Shown here piece after piece: positions 12,800 to 24,600 of a stretch of DNA of 64,000 nucleotides; the stretch's first letter is position 1, and the number at the start of each line of letters is the position of its first letter. The position numbers and the translations under genes are program-made. The DNA is from Calliopum simillimum (lineage: Eukaryota; Arthropoda; Insecta; Diptera; Lauxaniidae): contig OX638368.1 in NCBI GenBank assembly GCA_951812925.1, positions 11,363,994 through 11,427,993 of the forward strand, given 5' to 3'. The notes beneath the pieces are model-generated. The model did not search any database. It had not been told where the DNA came from and saw nothing but the letters and a program-made list of their open reading frames with translations.

Positions 12800-14165
12800 T
12801 AGAGTAATCGCTACAAAAACCAATTTCACTAAAAACTAATAAAAGACAGGAAATTAGAAAGACATCTAGCCAATTTGGAAGAAAAGTACTACTCGAAAAG
12901 ATTAATCGTTACAAAAATCCGATTTCACCTCTCAAGAGACTAATCGTTACAAAAAATCGATTTCAGTATCAACTAAAAAAAAAGGATTAAAGACATGCTG
13001 ATAACCTGCAATTCAGGCAAAAGTACTACTAGAAAAGATTTATTGTTACAAAAAACCGATTTCACTAACAACTAACAAGAGGCAGAAAAACAAGTAGATG
13101 ACTAGCCAATTTAAAAAAAGTACGACTAATCGTTACAAAAATACGATTTCACTACTCAAAAGATTAATCGTTACAAAAACCGATTTCTCTAACAACTAAT
13201 AAAAGACAGGAAATTATAAAGACAACTGGGCAGTTTGCAAGGTAAGTACTATTCGAAAAGATTAATCGTTACAAAAATCCGATTTCGCTACTCAAAAGAT
13301 TAATCGTTACAAAAGACATGTTGATAACCAGCAAATTCAAAAAAAAGTACTACTAGAAAAGATTAATCGTAACAAAAACCGATTTCATAAACAACTAATA
13401 AAAGGCAAAAAAAAAAACATCTACTTGTCGTGCCAATTTGGAAAAAAAGTACAAGCCAAAAAAATTAATTAAATACGATTTCACTACTCAAAAGGGTAAT
13501 CGTTACAAAAAATCGATTTCACTATAAACTAAAAAAAAAAGGTTCAAGAAGCTTATGACTAGCAAATTCGGAAAAAAGTGGGGTCTAACTGAAGAGATTA
13601 ATCGTTACAAAAATTCGATTTCAGTATCAACTAAAAAAACATAGTAAAACAAGTGGATTACTATGAAATTCGGAGAAAAATACTACTCAGAAAACTTTAG
13701 TAACAAATATAAGATTTCACTACTAAAAAGATTAATCGTTACAAAACCGATTTCACTATCAACCGAAAAAAGGTAGAAAATTATGTAGGTAACAACTAGC
13801 GAATTCTCAAAAAAGTTAATCGTTACAAAAATCCGATTACACCACTTAAAAGATTGAACATTATAAAAAAACCGTTTAACCAACAACTAACAAAAGGCAG
13901 AAAAATATATAGATAATTATCGTTTCAGAAAAAAATTATTATTAAGAAAAATTTATCGTTACAAATATCCGATTACACTACTCAAAAGATGAATTGTTTC
14001 AAAAAACCAATTTCTCTAACAACAAATAAAAGGCAGAAAAACATGTAGATAACCCGCAAACTCAGGAAAAAGAACTACTCGCATAGATTAATCGTTACAA
14101 AAAACCGATTTCACTATCAACTAAAAAAGTGGGGGAAAAACATGTAGATAACCAGCAAATTCAGA
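12800..14165. repeat. Composite minisatellite, about 130-bp higher-order unit
   Basis: The phrase ATTAATCGTTACAAAAA, followed by (T)CCGATTTCACT, recurs more than a dozen times. Two subunit types alternate. The short one, about 38 bp, ends CTACTCAAAAG. The long one, about 95 bp, continues ACAACTAATAAAAGGCAG, then ATGTAGATAACCAGCAAATTC, then AAGTACTACTCGAAAAG. The copies are diverged and some are truncated (for example 13,299-13,367), so the array is old. Confidence 0.85.
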
Positions 14166-15224
14166 AAAAAAAAATGTGGAAATTGCCAACAACCTATAAT
14201 TAAATGTCTTTAGCGAGCAAGCAGCAGCAGCAACATTTTATTGACTGAGTTCACCAACAGCACGTCGGCAACTGCGCAACTGATGCATACGAAAGAAAAT
14301 AACCCAAATTTTTTTTTTTTTTTCCTTAATAAAAGGGCAACTGTGTTTTTTTTTTTTTGTTTTTTGTAACTGTTTCAACAAAAATTAAATTGTTTCAACT
14401 GAATTTCGAGGCGAGGTTCACAGTGAAAATTAAGTCATCAGTCAGCATGATTATAGCTTAGGGCACACGCATTTGGAAGAGAGACAGGGTTGCGAAGCCG
14501 CCGCGGAAGAGCTACTGTTTAAGTACAAGAAGCGTTTCAATAATTTTTGTTGTTGTGCATTATGTTGACCAACTGAGTGAATGCAAAAAAAAAAAAAAAA
14601 TGAACTAAAAATTTATGTTACGACGTGATGTTAAATATTGGCATGATTTTTCACTTTTATTTGATGAGCTGAATACCGCAGATCACAGTTGAAAGATTGA
14701 GCAACTTGAAATTTCGTGGTCGTGGTTGTCAGTATAATGCCGCTGGTTATGAATTCATTTTTGAGAAAATTATGCATTAAAAGTCACTTTAATTTTAATT
14801 TAAAAAAAATTTAAAATTTTAGTTTTGCAGGCAAGCAAATTTAGCAATTACGGAGCATGATGTGGGTAAATGTTTTAAAGTTGCAGCGTTTTTCTTTGCA
14901 ATGCGCAGTACGGAGCAGATGCAACTTTATGTTGGATTAATAACTGTTAAAAACTGATATAGATGGTCTGCAGATGGTAGAACTCTTAAAATGCTTTATC
15001 ACAGCGTTAAAAGTATTTATTTTTTTTATTTGACAATAATAAATTAAATAAAACATAGAAAACAAAGCTGAAGAAAAAGATTTTGGAAAATAATTTTAAG
15101 TGAGAAAAACTTATTCTTCTGATTTAGGCTTAGTTAGTTAGTGGTTTCTTCCATAAGAAAGATTTTTGCACAAAAATTTTTTTTTCGCTAACCTCATATT
15201 TTCTACTACTCGTAATTTGGTTTA
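14166..15224. other. TE-poor noncoding stretch
   Basis: It has a (CAG)n-like stretch at 14,221-14,234 and T runs at 14,310-14,323 and 14,347-14,360. No gene or repeat family was recognised. Confidence 0.4.
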
Positions 15225-15480
15225 AATTCAGATTTTTATATGAAATTTGGTTTAAAATTTATACAATTTCAATATGAAATAATTTTAAAAAATATGTTTA
15301 AATTTCATAAGAAAATTGGAGCACATAAGATTATATTTAAATGAATTTGGAGGTTTAAAAACTCAAGCAAATATTGTAGCAGAAAAAAGGTATATCAGCC
15401 TAGAATTTTCTAAAACCCTTCAGATGAAAGCGTAACGTCATTTTGATGACATTCTTGAGAATTAACAAATCTTTAACCCC
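15225..15480 (+). repeat. Dispersed repeat copy 1 (paired with 18.9-19.1 kb)
   Basis: It aligns with 18,918-19,110 over shared blocks: AGATTTTTATA, TTTAAAATTTATACAA, ACTCAAGCAAATATTGTAGC against ATGCAAGCAAATATTATTGC, and AACGTCATTTTGATGA against AACGTCACTTTGATGA. The identity of the element is unknown. The second copy lies next to a hAT-like terminus at 18,796. Confidence 0.6.
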
Positions 15481-16530
15481 GGAAACTTGTTCAAAGCGAA
15501 CGTATTATCAGACATCGTCATGAATCAACTGAGACTGCGTTTCATTGATATGATCGAATTTGTTTCCAGTTTTGGTGTCTACACGCCACTATAAAAAAAT
15601 TAGAAAAAAACGGCTTTAGAATTTAATGATTTATAAAAAAAATCATATTCGTCTCATTTGCAAAAGAAATTCTGAAGTTTTGATCTACTTTTGAACATGA
15701 AATAGAAAACTCAAATTTTTTCAAAGATCCTGCTAATTTACTTATCTAAAAAATCATTTAACATCTTCAAAAGGTGATAATTTTCAAAATTAAAAATGGT
15801 AAGACTTATTTAAGAAATTTAATGATTTAAGAAAGGTTACGCAGCTGAGCTATCCTATCCACTGAACATACCGTAGCCTGAAATTTTAACACTTTTGCTG
15901 AACAGGAAGCCCAAAAAATAATAAAAGTTTTGACTCAAAATAAAATTGTTATACAGCTTAATCCAATAGCTCCTTAAATTATACCAAAGTACATATTTAT
16001 ACATGAATAAAAATAAAAAATTAGTTGAGTTTCTTTACATAAGGGGGAGAGCTTCTTCTGATTAATTTGCCATGAGCTTCGAGCTGTGTATTTATGTCAC
16101 TGGTCCCAGAGTCTATTACTCCAGAAAAATGCTCATTGAGTACGCTAATTAGCTGGCACTTTAATTTCACTCCAACACTTCTCCATTTCAGGTAATTTTT
16201 GTTATACTTATCGTTTCCATGATTCCTTAAAACGACTACATTTCCTGTCCTTTTGAGGGTTTCATTCCAGTGTTTGCCGGTTGACTTCTGTTACATTTCT
16301 CACAGTGTTTTGAATAAACATACCATAATTCCATTTTGGGTACGTTTGAACCTATATATATGTCGAAATCTTTCAGATTTTATGATCCCTTTACACTTCC
16401 TTATGTTACCAATATTTTAAAGGTAAGAAGGGATTATACATTAAACTGGTTCGACTTGTATGATCCAAAAAAATCATCCCCACACCATATCAAAACGTAG
16501 CAAGACTCCTGAAAACAATGTAAGCATTAC

Positions 16531-16592
16531 TTTTTTTCGTTCCGAAAAATACCCCTGAAGCAATTTTGATTCTCGTGAAGGCCCATTTTGAT

Positions 16593-16624
<32 letters not shown>

Positions 16625-16945
16625 GATTTTTTTGAGTCAAAACAAAATAACTAAAAAATTTCCAAAAATTCTTCGAAAATACCCACATACTCATTGCACG
16701 ATTCTCAGCAATTTCGGCCTCAAAAACTTTTTTCGGAACATGTCATGCATTTGAGCAAAAAGATTTTTTCCGAACTCTTAATTAAAAAAAGTAAAAACAA
16801 TCGATTTTTGGAACCGAGTTCTGTCCATGCCAACTACAAAAAATCTGTGAAGAAAATAAAGTAAAGAGCGAAAAACATTTTCTTTTTTTGCCAAAATGGG
16901 CTTTGAGAGAATCAAAAGGGGTTTTTTTCGGAACGAAAAAAAATA
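16531..16945. mobile_element. MITE-like element with roughly 65-bp inverted arms
   Basis: The left arm (16,531-16,600) reads TTTTTTTCGTTCCGAAAAA, then CCCC, TTTTGATTCTC and GCCCATTTTG. The right arm (16,883-16,943) is its reverse complement: CAAAATGGGC, GAGAATCAAAA, GGGG, then TTTTTTTCGGAACGAAAAAA. There is no ORF. A long A run (16,591-16,619) abuts the left arm. A diverged relative lies at 59.03-59.47 kb. Confidence 0.7.
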
Positions 16946-16999
16946 AAAATGATGCAAATATCGTTTTTAAGAATCTTTCTAACTTTCGAGACTTTGTGG

Positions 17000-18204
17000 A
17001 GATAAATATAAATTTCAACCGAATACAAGAATACTATACATTAATTTTTGCGAGAATCAACAGCATCGGGTCAATCATTTGCGGCATTGTTTTGAGGAAA
17101 TTTGAGACTTTTTTATTAAAACAACGACCACTGACAGAGCTGACTCATTGTCAAAGAAGCGTTAGAACAACCGTCCAAGCAGGGTAAGGTCAAGGTTTGT
17201 GTCATTAGTGAGTTTAAAATAACGAGGATATAAATGGCGAGACACGTGTAGACAAAGAGATATTCTCTCTGAAAACCATATTCCCATATTACCAAATACT
17301 GTAAGAAATACAGTATTCAATTCCTTATTAAGCAAAGTAATCAAATCTAATTTAAATGCTTAAATGACTAGACTAACATTTATTGCAAGACCCTGTGCAA
17401 CTCTTTAGCTAAAAATATGACAACAACACAAAGTAAACAAATTGACAAAGGACTAAATGAAATTGTTAATAAACTTAACACGCTTTTACAAAATGATGCA
17501 AATAACCGGCAACATCAGCAACAATTGGCAACAAAATTTTATTGCTATTGGGAGTTGAATTCATTTGCTTGATTGCAATAACGATGTATTATTGCAGCAA
17601 GTTGCTGTTTGTGTTGCTGTTGTTGCTGCAACTAATTGCATATTATTGTTGTTTACATACAAACAGACATATAAAGATTGCATTCAAATGTGGGTACGCA
17701 TACATGAATACATAAAATGAATTTTAAGTGTCTGATTGAAAATTTGTACCTTTCTGGTCGGAAATGCAGCAACAGTAAGAGTGGTAGCAGCAGCAGTATT
17801 GAAAAGGTTGTCATTAAAATTCCAAAATGTTGCTGTTGTACATAATTTGCCTGAATCTCTCTTTGCAATTTTTCGCGTTGCAAACAACAACAGTTGGCGA
17901 CCGAAAATTCAATTGGTTACAAAAAGGATGCGAATATTGCACGTTTCAATGATTGTCACGAAATGTAGTTCTTTGTTGTTTTTGTATTTATGAACATCTG
18001 TGGATGATTGTAAGCAAAATCAAATTAACAATAAAAGAAAAAACGTACATCTTTTTGATTTTTTTGTTATGAAAAATGGTAAAAAATTTGGTTGGTATTT
18101 TTATTGCGATGATTATAACGATCTTAGAGTGAATTCAATTCCGCTTAAATTTTGAATTTAGATTTTCTATCGCCACCAAAAAGTTCATGTGTAATATATG
18201 TTAA
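17000..18204. other. TE-poor noncoding stretch
   Basis: Positions 17,400-18,000 are rich in GTTGCTGTTGTTGCTGC and AACAACAGC words, a texture often seen in fly regulatory or intronic DNA. No coding exon was recognised. Confidence 0.4.
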
Positions 18205-18790
18205 AGCCCGGATTCATAGTCAACAGTTAACCAATTAGTTTACTAAAATGGTAAGAACAGTTAAACTAATGTTTCATATTCAGAGTGTTTTGGTTAACTA
18301 AGCAATGAAATAGATTTCCTTTGTGGATTTTGTGAAAACATATGGTTTTTGTTCATGGTTGGGAAAACAAAACTACAAAAATACGCGCAGAAAACTTAAG
18401 TGATGAAGAATTGAGTTTTCTGATCAAATTAGAGGAAGATCACAAAAATATAATTGAGTGCAAGAGTGAAAAATCTGTTACAAAATTCTTTGTTGTCGTT
18501 GTTTTGAGAAAAAAAAAGCAGGCGATTTCTAAAAACTTATTCCCGACGATTAACCACATTATGCATTCAAAGTTTCGTCATTACCTGCGAATCAAAATTT
18601 TCTACGTCTGAAAACATGTTTAAGAAATCTCACAATAACTATGTGGATTCTATCCATTCAGCATTAGCTGTTGGTTGGTTAACAAATGAAATTTGAGGAT
18701 TTTTACAAATGGTCAACTAGTGATTGAAAATACAATTTTGTTAGTTAAGCCTTTGTTATTAGTTGACAAATGACTGTGAATTTGGGCCTA
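18205..18790 (+). mobile_element. Small TIR element enclosing a zeste/Myb-like fragment
   Basis: The left end reads GCCCGGATTCATAGTCA at 18,206. The right end, in reverse complement from about 18,788, reads GCCCAAATTCACAGTCA, agreeing at 14 of 17 positions. GTTAACTA/TAGTTAAC words recur inside both ends. The element is about 585 bp. The 89-codon frame at 18,342-18,611 contains NLSDEELSFLIKL then EEDHKNIIECK, which resembles the N-terminal Myb/SANT-like domain of zeste-type proteins. PIF/Harbinger elements carry such a second gene, so a deleted Harbinger-like element is plausible. This is an inference; no transposase is inside. Confidence 0.5.
18342..18611 (+). pseudogene. Fragment with a zeste-type Myb/SANT-like domain
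   Basis: The 89-codon frame opens with a non-conserved leader (MVFVHGWENKTT). Residues 18-45 then read ENLSDEELSFLIKL and EEDHKNIIECKS, matching the pattern x-L-x-x-E-x-x-x-L-x-x-L-I-E-x-H-K-N-I-I-E of zeste/Adf1-type DNA-binding domains as I know them. The expected K-x-x-x-W-x-x-I-x-x-x-F third helix is only faintly present (KKKQAISKNLF, Trp missing), and the frame ends soon afterwards. The full domain is usually about 75-80 residues, so this looks truncated or decayed. It sits between the TIR-like ends at 18,205 and 18,790, which suggests a transposon-borne accessory gene and not a host gene. Confidence 0.4.
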
Positions 18791-18795
18791 AAGGG

Positions 18796-18880
18796 CAGTG
18801 GCGTAACTATAGGGTAGCATTACGGGCAAAATGCCCGGGCGGATGGGGCCCCCAGTGCTAGAGAGCATAAAAAAAATTTA
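18796..18880 (+). mobile_element. hAT-like terminus remnant
   Basis: CAGTGGCGTAACTATAGGG, followed by a GC-rich block with GCCCGGGC and GGGGCCCCCAG, resembles the CAGTGGCGTA ends common to many animal hAT elements. The block is much more GC-rich than its surroundings. No matching second end was found. Confidence 0.45.
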
Positions 18881-18902
18881 TCGAGCCTTGAACTAGGAAA
18901 AA

Positions 18903-19115
18903 ATGACGCAGCAACAATTAGATTTTTATAAGAAATTTTGTTTAAAATTTATACAAATTTGGTATAAAAAAATTAAATGTGAGAAATTAGAATACATAAT
19001 ATTATATCGAAATAAATTTGGAAAATTAAAAATGCAAGCAAATATTATTGCAGAAAATTCTCTATTAGCACTGAATTTTCTTGTCAGAGGAAGATGAAAC
19101 GTCACTTTGATGAAA
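18903..19115 (+). repeat. Dispersed repeat copy 2 (paired with 15.2-15.5 kb)
   Basis: It aligns with 15,225-15,425 (see that entry). In this copy a 64-codon frame (MTQQQLDFYKKFCLKFIQIW...) is open, but I do not recognise it. It may be part of the element whose terminus is at 18,796. The frame just downstream (19,094-19,357) contains GCGIIDGTVTYRIS, faintly like the IDGT box of Harbinger transposases; this is too weak to call. Confidence 0.45.
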
Positions 19116-20159
19116 TTTGCTATGATGAACTTCTCCGATATCCAGAAAGATTGAACAAACAGAATGTCTTCTATTGGGTGTTAGACATTATCATCAATCA
19201 ACCCTTTCCAAGTGGCCTAAAAGAAACCCTTTTTTGCAATTCCTTCTTCTTGGCCAAAGGATGTGGGATCATAGACGGCACTGTAACATATAGAATTAGC
19301 CAAAATAGTCCATTGATGTATTGGTACAATATTCCAAAAAAAATTAAAAGCGCCTGATGAACTCTTGGTGCCAGCTTGATTTTGACTGTAGCTATGTCCA
19401 ATCAGAAAACTATTTCGTTCCAAATTTTATGCTTTACTTAAGTCGTGTATTTTCTGGGATAGTTTGGATTTTTGATATTAAGCTAGAAAGCCTGATTTCT
19501 CGATCATTTAGTTATCTTTTGCAAATTAAATATAACTTTGCTTTATTACTTAAATTACTTAAATGTTTTATTTTACACCACAGAGTGTATCACCATGGTT
19601 AGGGTGGCGGCAATATTGCCACACATAGACCGCAAGGGTCCATAGTGATGTGTATCACCATTGTACTATAATATAAACAGGGAAAAACAAAAAGGAAAGT
19701 TCGAAAAATGAACTTTGAAAAATATGCTCAACAAAAGCTCTCCTACCCCATTAGACATTTCACTAAAAGCAGCATAAAAGAACTTTGCATAAAGCATTCG
19801 CGCTGGCTATGGGACTGTCATTAGGGTCTAAAAGTATCCTTTTGTATAAAAGAAACCCAAAACTATTTCGCATTCACTTATTCACTCACACTCTGGAAAA
19901 AACGACCAGACACACAAATATAAAGAATGATGTCCAGTAAAACAACAGCAGAAGGAAAGTGAAAGATTGAAATAAAAACATTTGAAATATTTTTATGCAA
20001 ATTTTATTATTATTATGATAACCCAAACAAGTTATTTATGAGAAATGGACAACAACAGAAAGCCACTGCAAATGAGACAGCTATCGTGTAGCAGAAAAAA
20101 AGACGAAACATAAAATGCGAGACAAAGCTAAGTGAATGAAGAGCACACTTCGCAGATTG

Positions 20160-20900
20160 CAGCGTGGGATGTTCCATAGAATATGCTGAAAAAGTTATAA
20201 AATTTAGTGGAAATGTACATCATGAGACAAATTTTGTCATAAGGACCTCTTGTCTGTTGATGATTTTTAGGCTTTTAGATCCCGAACAAAAAACCCAAGA
20301 AAAAACTACCTTTCAGTTATTTTTTAACTATATTGTGCGAAAAACAGATTTAACAGATTTTTTTTTTTAATGTCCTCATATGTGGACGTGAACAATTATT
20401 TTTCAATGTCCTCATATGTGGACATAAAAAAGCCTTTCAAAACATATTAACAGACATATTAAATGACTATTAAAGAGCGAGAAGTTTCTTTAATTCCAAT
20501 GCACTAATACCTATACGACAGACATATTCGAAAAATCAACAAATATTTTAATACGAAAACTAATGTCCACATATGGGGACACCACCACCCAAAAGTAAAG
20601 AATGCCATGACGAAACAGAAAGAAATTGTAGAACATGTGGAAAAAGAATTTATAAAATTTAGTGTAAACGAATATCATCAGACCAATTCCGTCATAAGGA
20701 CTTTTTGTCTTATTTTTCAATATCCACATGTGTAGACATAAAAAAACGCTGTGAACCATGTTTATAATTATATAAAATGACTATTAAAGAGTGATAATGT
20801 TTTCTAAAATAAATGCATCAATATGAGAGAGACATATTCAAAAAATCAACAAACATTTGTATATGAAAACTAATGTCCACATATGGGGACAAAACCAAAA
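20160..20900. repeat. Tandemly duplicated repeat with GTCC-palindromes
   Basis: Two copies follow each other. The first runs from about 20,160 to 20,590 and the second from about 20,600 to 20,895. Shared blocks are TATAAAATTTAGTG, GTCATAAGGAC, ATGACTATTAAAGAG, AGACATATTC plus AAAAATCAACAAA, and GAAAACTAATGTCCACATA. Each copy ends in GTCCACATATGGGGAC, a near-palindrome. Variants (GTCCTCATATGTGGAC) occur at 20,372 and 20,410. No coding function was recognised. Confidence 0.7.
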
Positions 20901-20949
20901 ACTATAGACAAGCTTGATAATTTAATTGTATGTAAGTATATGTATTCTC

Positions 20950-21712
20950 CTTTAACTCCTAGAAGGAGCATAGGGCCAATATGAAACATCTCCATTCGTC
21001 GCGATCTCTTGCGATGACTTTGATCTCTTGCCACGACTTTCCCGATTCTTGGATTTCCTTTTCCAGCGACCTTTTCTAGTTGGTTTTGGGTCTACCATGT
21101 GGACTCAACTCAAGAGCCTGGCGACAAACTTCGCTGTATGGTTTCCGGAGAGTGTGACCAATCCATCCCCATTTGCGCAGCTTGACCTCGTTTGCTATAG
21201 CCCTCTGATTGCATTTTTGATGTAGCTCGGCATTTGATATAGTGCGAGGCCACCAGATCTTTAGTATATGCCTTAAGCATTTGTTGACGAATACTTGCAG
21301 CTTGTTCGTTAGTTGTTCAGTAACAAGCCATAAAACAAAACCGATTTCACATTCAAATCAAAAATGCTCACTTTCGTATTGGTGGATATGACGGAAGAAG
21401 ACCATATTTCGTCAGTTGAGCAAACGCGCCTTTTGTTTTTGCTAATCTTGAGTTTATATCCTTTTTTGCTCCACCATCCATGGAGATAATGCTGCCTAAA
21501 TACGTAAAGCTATCGACGTTATCGATGTCATCACTGCCAGCTCTAAGCTTGATGTCATCCCTGTTTGCGTTTAACTTCATGCTTTTAGTATTAGATACGT
21601 TGATTTTTAGGCCGGCTTTTTGTGATTCCAAGACAAGGTCTTCAATTTTGCTTTGCATATCTGAATGTTTGGACGATAAGAGGCAGATATCGTCAGCGAT
21701 AATTTAATTAAA
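20950..21712 (-). pseudogene. 5'-truncated LINE: reverse transcriptase C-terminal part
   Basis: The minus strand from 21,707 reads IIADDICLLSSK (the reverse transcriptase ADD catalytic motif), then DLVLESQKAGLKINVSNTK, then FTYLGSIISMDGG and DINSRLAKTKGAFAQL to 21,368. After a stop and a frame change it continues as KLQVFVNKCLRHIL, KIWWPRTISNAELHQ, KWGWIGHTLRKP and EKEIQESGKSWQEIKVIARDR to about 20,960. These are the characteristic 3' blocks of a non-LTR retrotransposon with an endonuclease-reverse transcriptase polyprotein. The clade cannot be fixed here. The copy is 5'-truncated immediately upstream of the ADD box, has at least one frameshift and several stops, and is dead. Confidence 0.8.
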
Positions 21713-24389
21713 GCTTTGAAAAATGCCGCTTCATGAAACAAATAAAAATAAGTTAGCTTTTCAACAATATACATAGTTTAGAGTCTATAAACATTTAATG
21801 AAAATGACCAAAAGGATATTACCATCCTTTACAATGGAATCTTCCAATACTAACATATATAAATGAATAGAAAAAAAGAAATACTTTCGCACAGAAGACC
21901 GAAAAGTTGACAACAAAGAAAAAAATACTGAAAACCCACATAAAAGGATATAAAGGACACTTAAACAAGTTTATGATATTGTTTTCGCACTGAAGGACAG
22001 ACTTAAATTGTAGCATATTTCTTGTTGTTGATTTTTTTTTCCAAAAAATTTTTGTATTTTCCACTTCAAACATAAATGAGATGTATGCAGACAGCAACAA
22101 CAAACAACATTAATAGCATAACAACTACTAAAAGAAAGCACTGGCACAAACAAACAAAAAAAAAAGGATACTCTTCACAGTGTTGGTCATGATATAAAAA
22201 GCGAAATGTATAACGAGTGAGTTAAGTAAGGAATTTTTATGAGCATCTTTAACAAAAACACATTCATATGTTGATGTAAATCATTTTAGTAGTGGTAAAT
22301 GAACTCAATTGTTGCAGTTAATAGCAGCATGTTGAGTTTATTAAAGGACATTCTTAATATAAAGTGTAGGCGAATGCACAAATTATGCTAAATAAGCAGT
22401 CATTGTTGTGTTTGGGAAAAAGAGGAGTAACAAAGGTTACAGTTACATTTTTTATTTGGTTTTATTATGAAGATTTATGAATTTACTTGAATTTTTAGCA
22501 CATTCTAACATTTTTCAAACAAATCAGTGCTTCAAAAATTTAAAATTTTTGTATGATCATAATACTTTAAGTTCCAAATCAGGGCAACTTTAAGCATTGA
22601 ATTTGTATTAAAATATGCTGTTAATTCTTTTTTTGCGCTGATTTTTACTATTCAACTAGAAGTAGTTAAAACATGAGCGCATAAATTTATTGAGTGCAAC
22701 CCCGTTTTTTTTCTGCCTTTCTGCACAATCAATTTTCTACTTATCTTAATTTGCATTTCCGCTATTATGCATGCTTTTTTTTTTTTATTTATATATATCC
22801 TTTTAATTTTTTTCCGCATTAAGCGTCATTAGCATTTGTGTCCTTATGTAAATCCTTTTGGTTGTCTCAACTAAATGAACAACCCTCTGTCCACGCTCAT
22901 GACTCAATTTGAATGACGATGAATGCATTTTAAATGAGTTGTCTGCAATTTGAGCTAAATGTCATATTGAATTATCCTTTTTGTTGTTATTCGCTTGTGT
23001 CCTCTCCATAGTTTAGTGATACAAAAAAGTGCAATTAGAGTATGACGAGTATTTAATGCTATTACAGGATGTGAGTTTGTGGAATACAAAATTGCTGCAA
23101 AAATAAACGTTCAAAATATAAATATAGCACATCGAATCCAAAGAACTTTTTGAATGCTGTTCCTGAAAGTACATGATATTACTGGCTTAGCCCATTAAAA
23201 AACATTAAATCACCTTTTTGGTAAAATCTACAGTTTTACTACGCTTCTACTGGAGACTTATGAAGCAATAATAAAAATAAAATAAATCTACTTCTGACGA
23301 GATTTTCTTTAAATCGGCGTATAAATCTCAACAGGGCTACAAATTTTGGCTATTTTCGACCTAACTTTGACAACTGGCATTAAGTGCCATTAAAAACAAA
23401 GCAGATGGAAGAAATTTTTTAAGAAGAAAAGGAAAACCAACTTTCATTTTCGCGCTTATGATATTCACTGTCAAAAAAAAAAATAAATATTTTGGCCAGC
23501 GGAAACAGCCAAACTAACGATAAAGAATGTTTTCATTTTCTTTAAAATTGTCATGACTTAGAGTACTAGTAGGAATTTCTTCTCAGTGCTCAATGAATTT
23601 GCCTATATTCGAATCGGCTTGGTGCTAAACTAACCGAATATAGATACCTATTGTTACGGAACTGGATTCCAAAATTATTGTAATCACTTTTTAAGAGTGC
23701 GATCTCTATAGTGATTTATTAAAATTTGCTCAGTAATTCGCTATTCTTTACCATATTTATCCCATTAATAATATTTATTTTACTTCGTATCACACTCTGA
23801 AAACTTGTGTTTGACAACACTGCAATCAAACAAACACCGAATTGCATTTCAATTCAGTTAGATTCTGCTCAATGATCCTTACAACAGCAATGCTAACTTC
23901 TTATAGAAACGAACTTTGGTGATTTTCCAGCTTGGAGTTTGCCTTGTGCTAAAGAAAAATTTATAGTTAAATAGACGTCATAGGCAATTTTACTTACTTT
24001 CTTACCCAAGAAATATTTGCAATGTCAAGTTGTATTTGGAACTGTAATCAAACCAACACTGAACTGCAATACAACAATTAGAGTGAAGTTAATGGTTCTA
24101 AGTAGTAAAAGTTTCGCTTGTATCAAAGGGGAAGAATACGTGAAAAAATGGCATTAAATAGTCCAGTAACTTACCCAATACCTTTCCGTGTAGTCAAACA
24201 AGAATTTACTACCTTTTGAAAACTCCTCAATGATTCATGCAAACTTTTTTGTTCAAAGGTACCAACTCGATTTTACAGCAAAAACAAAGTGCCCGAAAAG
24301 AAAGTTTATATTTGTTTTGCTTTCTGCGTGAACCCAACGAAACTGAGGAGAGCGGGGATTCTGTACATCGGTAGCCTAGCCCTACAGAG
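21713..24389. other. TE-poor noncoding stretch
   Basis: No exon was recognised. AAAAAGGATA occurs at 22,161 and its reverse complement at 22,973. Positions 22,700-23,060 have fly intron texture (GTGTCC, ATTAGCATTTG, TTAATTTGCATT). Confidence 0.4.
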
Positions 24390-24600
24390 CTTAGGTGTTA
24401 TGCGAGTTTTTTACAAAGATGTTGATTTGACGTACTCGGTGAAAAAAGACGTGCAGTTACAGTCCACTTAGAGCGATATGTGGAAATGTTAGACAACTTC
24501 TTGGTGCCTGAATTGCAAATCTTTCCATGGTTTAACAAAAGTATGGTTTTAGTGGGATGTAGCAATGTTATACACGTATAATACGTCTCTGCCACGATTA
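24390..24600 (+). pseudogene. Transposase relic C, from a different mariner-like lineage
   Basis: The frame starting at 24,450 reads RAVTV.LERYVEMLDNFLVPELQ. After a +1 shift it reads KVWF, a stop, then WDVAMLYT, which lines up with the family block VWFQQDGATAHT and retains the second catalytic Asp at about 24,556. FYKDVDL just upstream may be the FFED-like block. Only about 200 bp of a roughly 1-kb gene survives. The ERYVEMLDNFLVPEL wording differs from relics A and B and from the intact element, so a third lineage is present. It is non-functional. Confidence 0.6.

Noticed and set aside
12800..14165. CRISPR-like array
   Set aside because: Regular repeats, but units are contiguous and diverged, without unique spacers, in an animal genome.
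19094..19357. IDGT-like Harbinger transposase box
   Set aside because: Only one four-residue box fits; the neighbouring conserved Tyr/Arg-Lys-Gly positions are missing.
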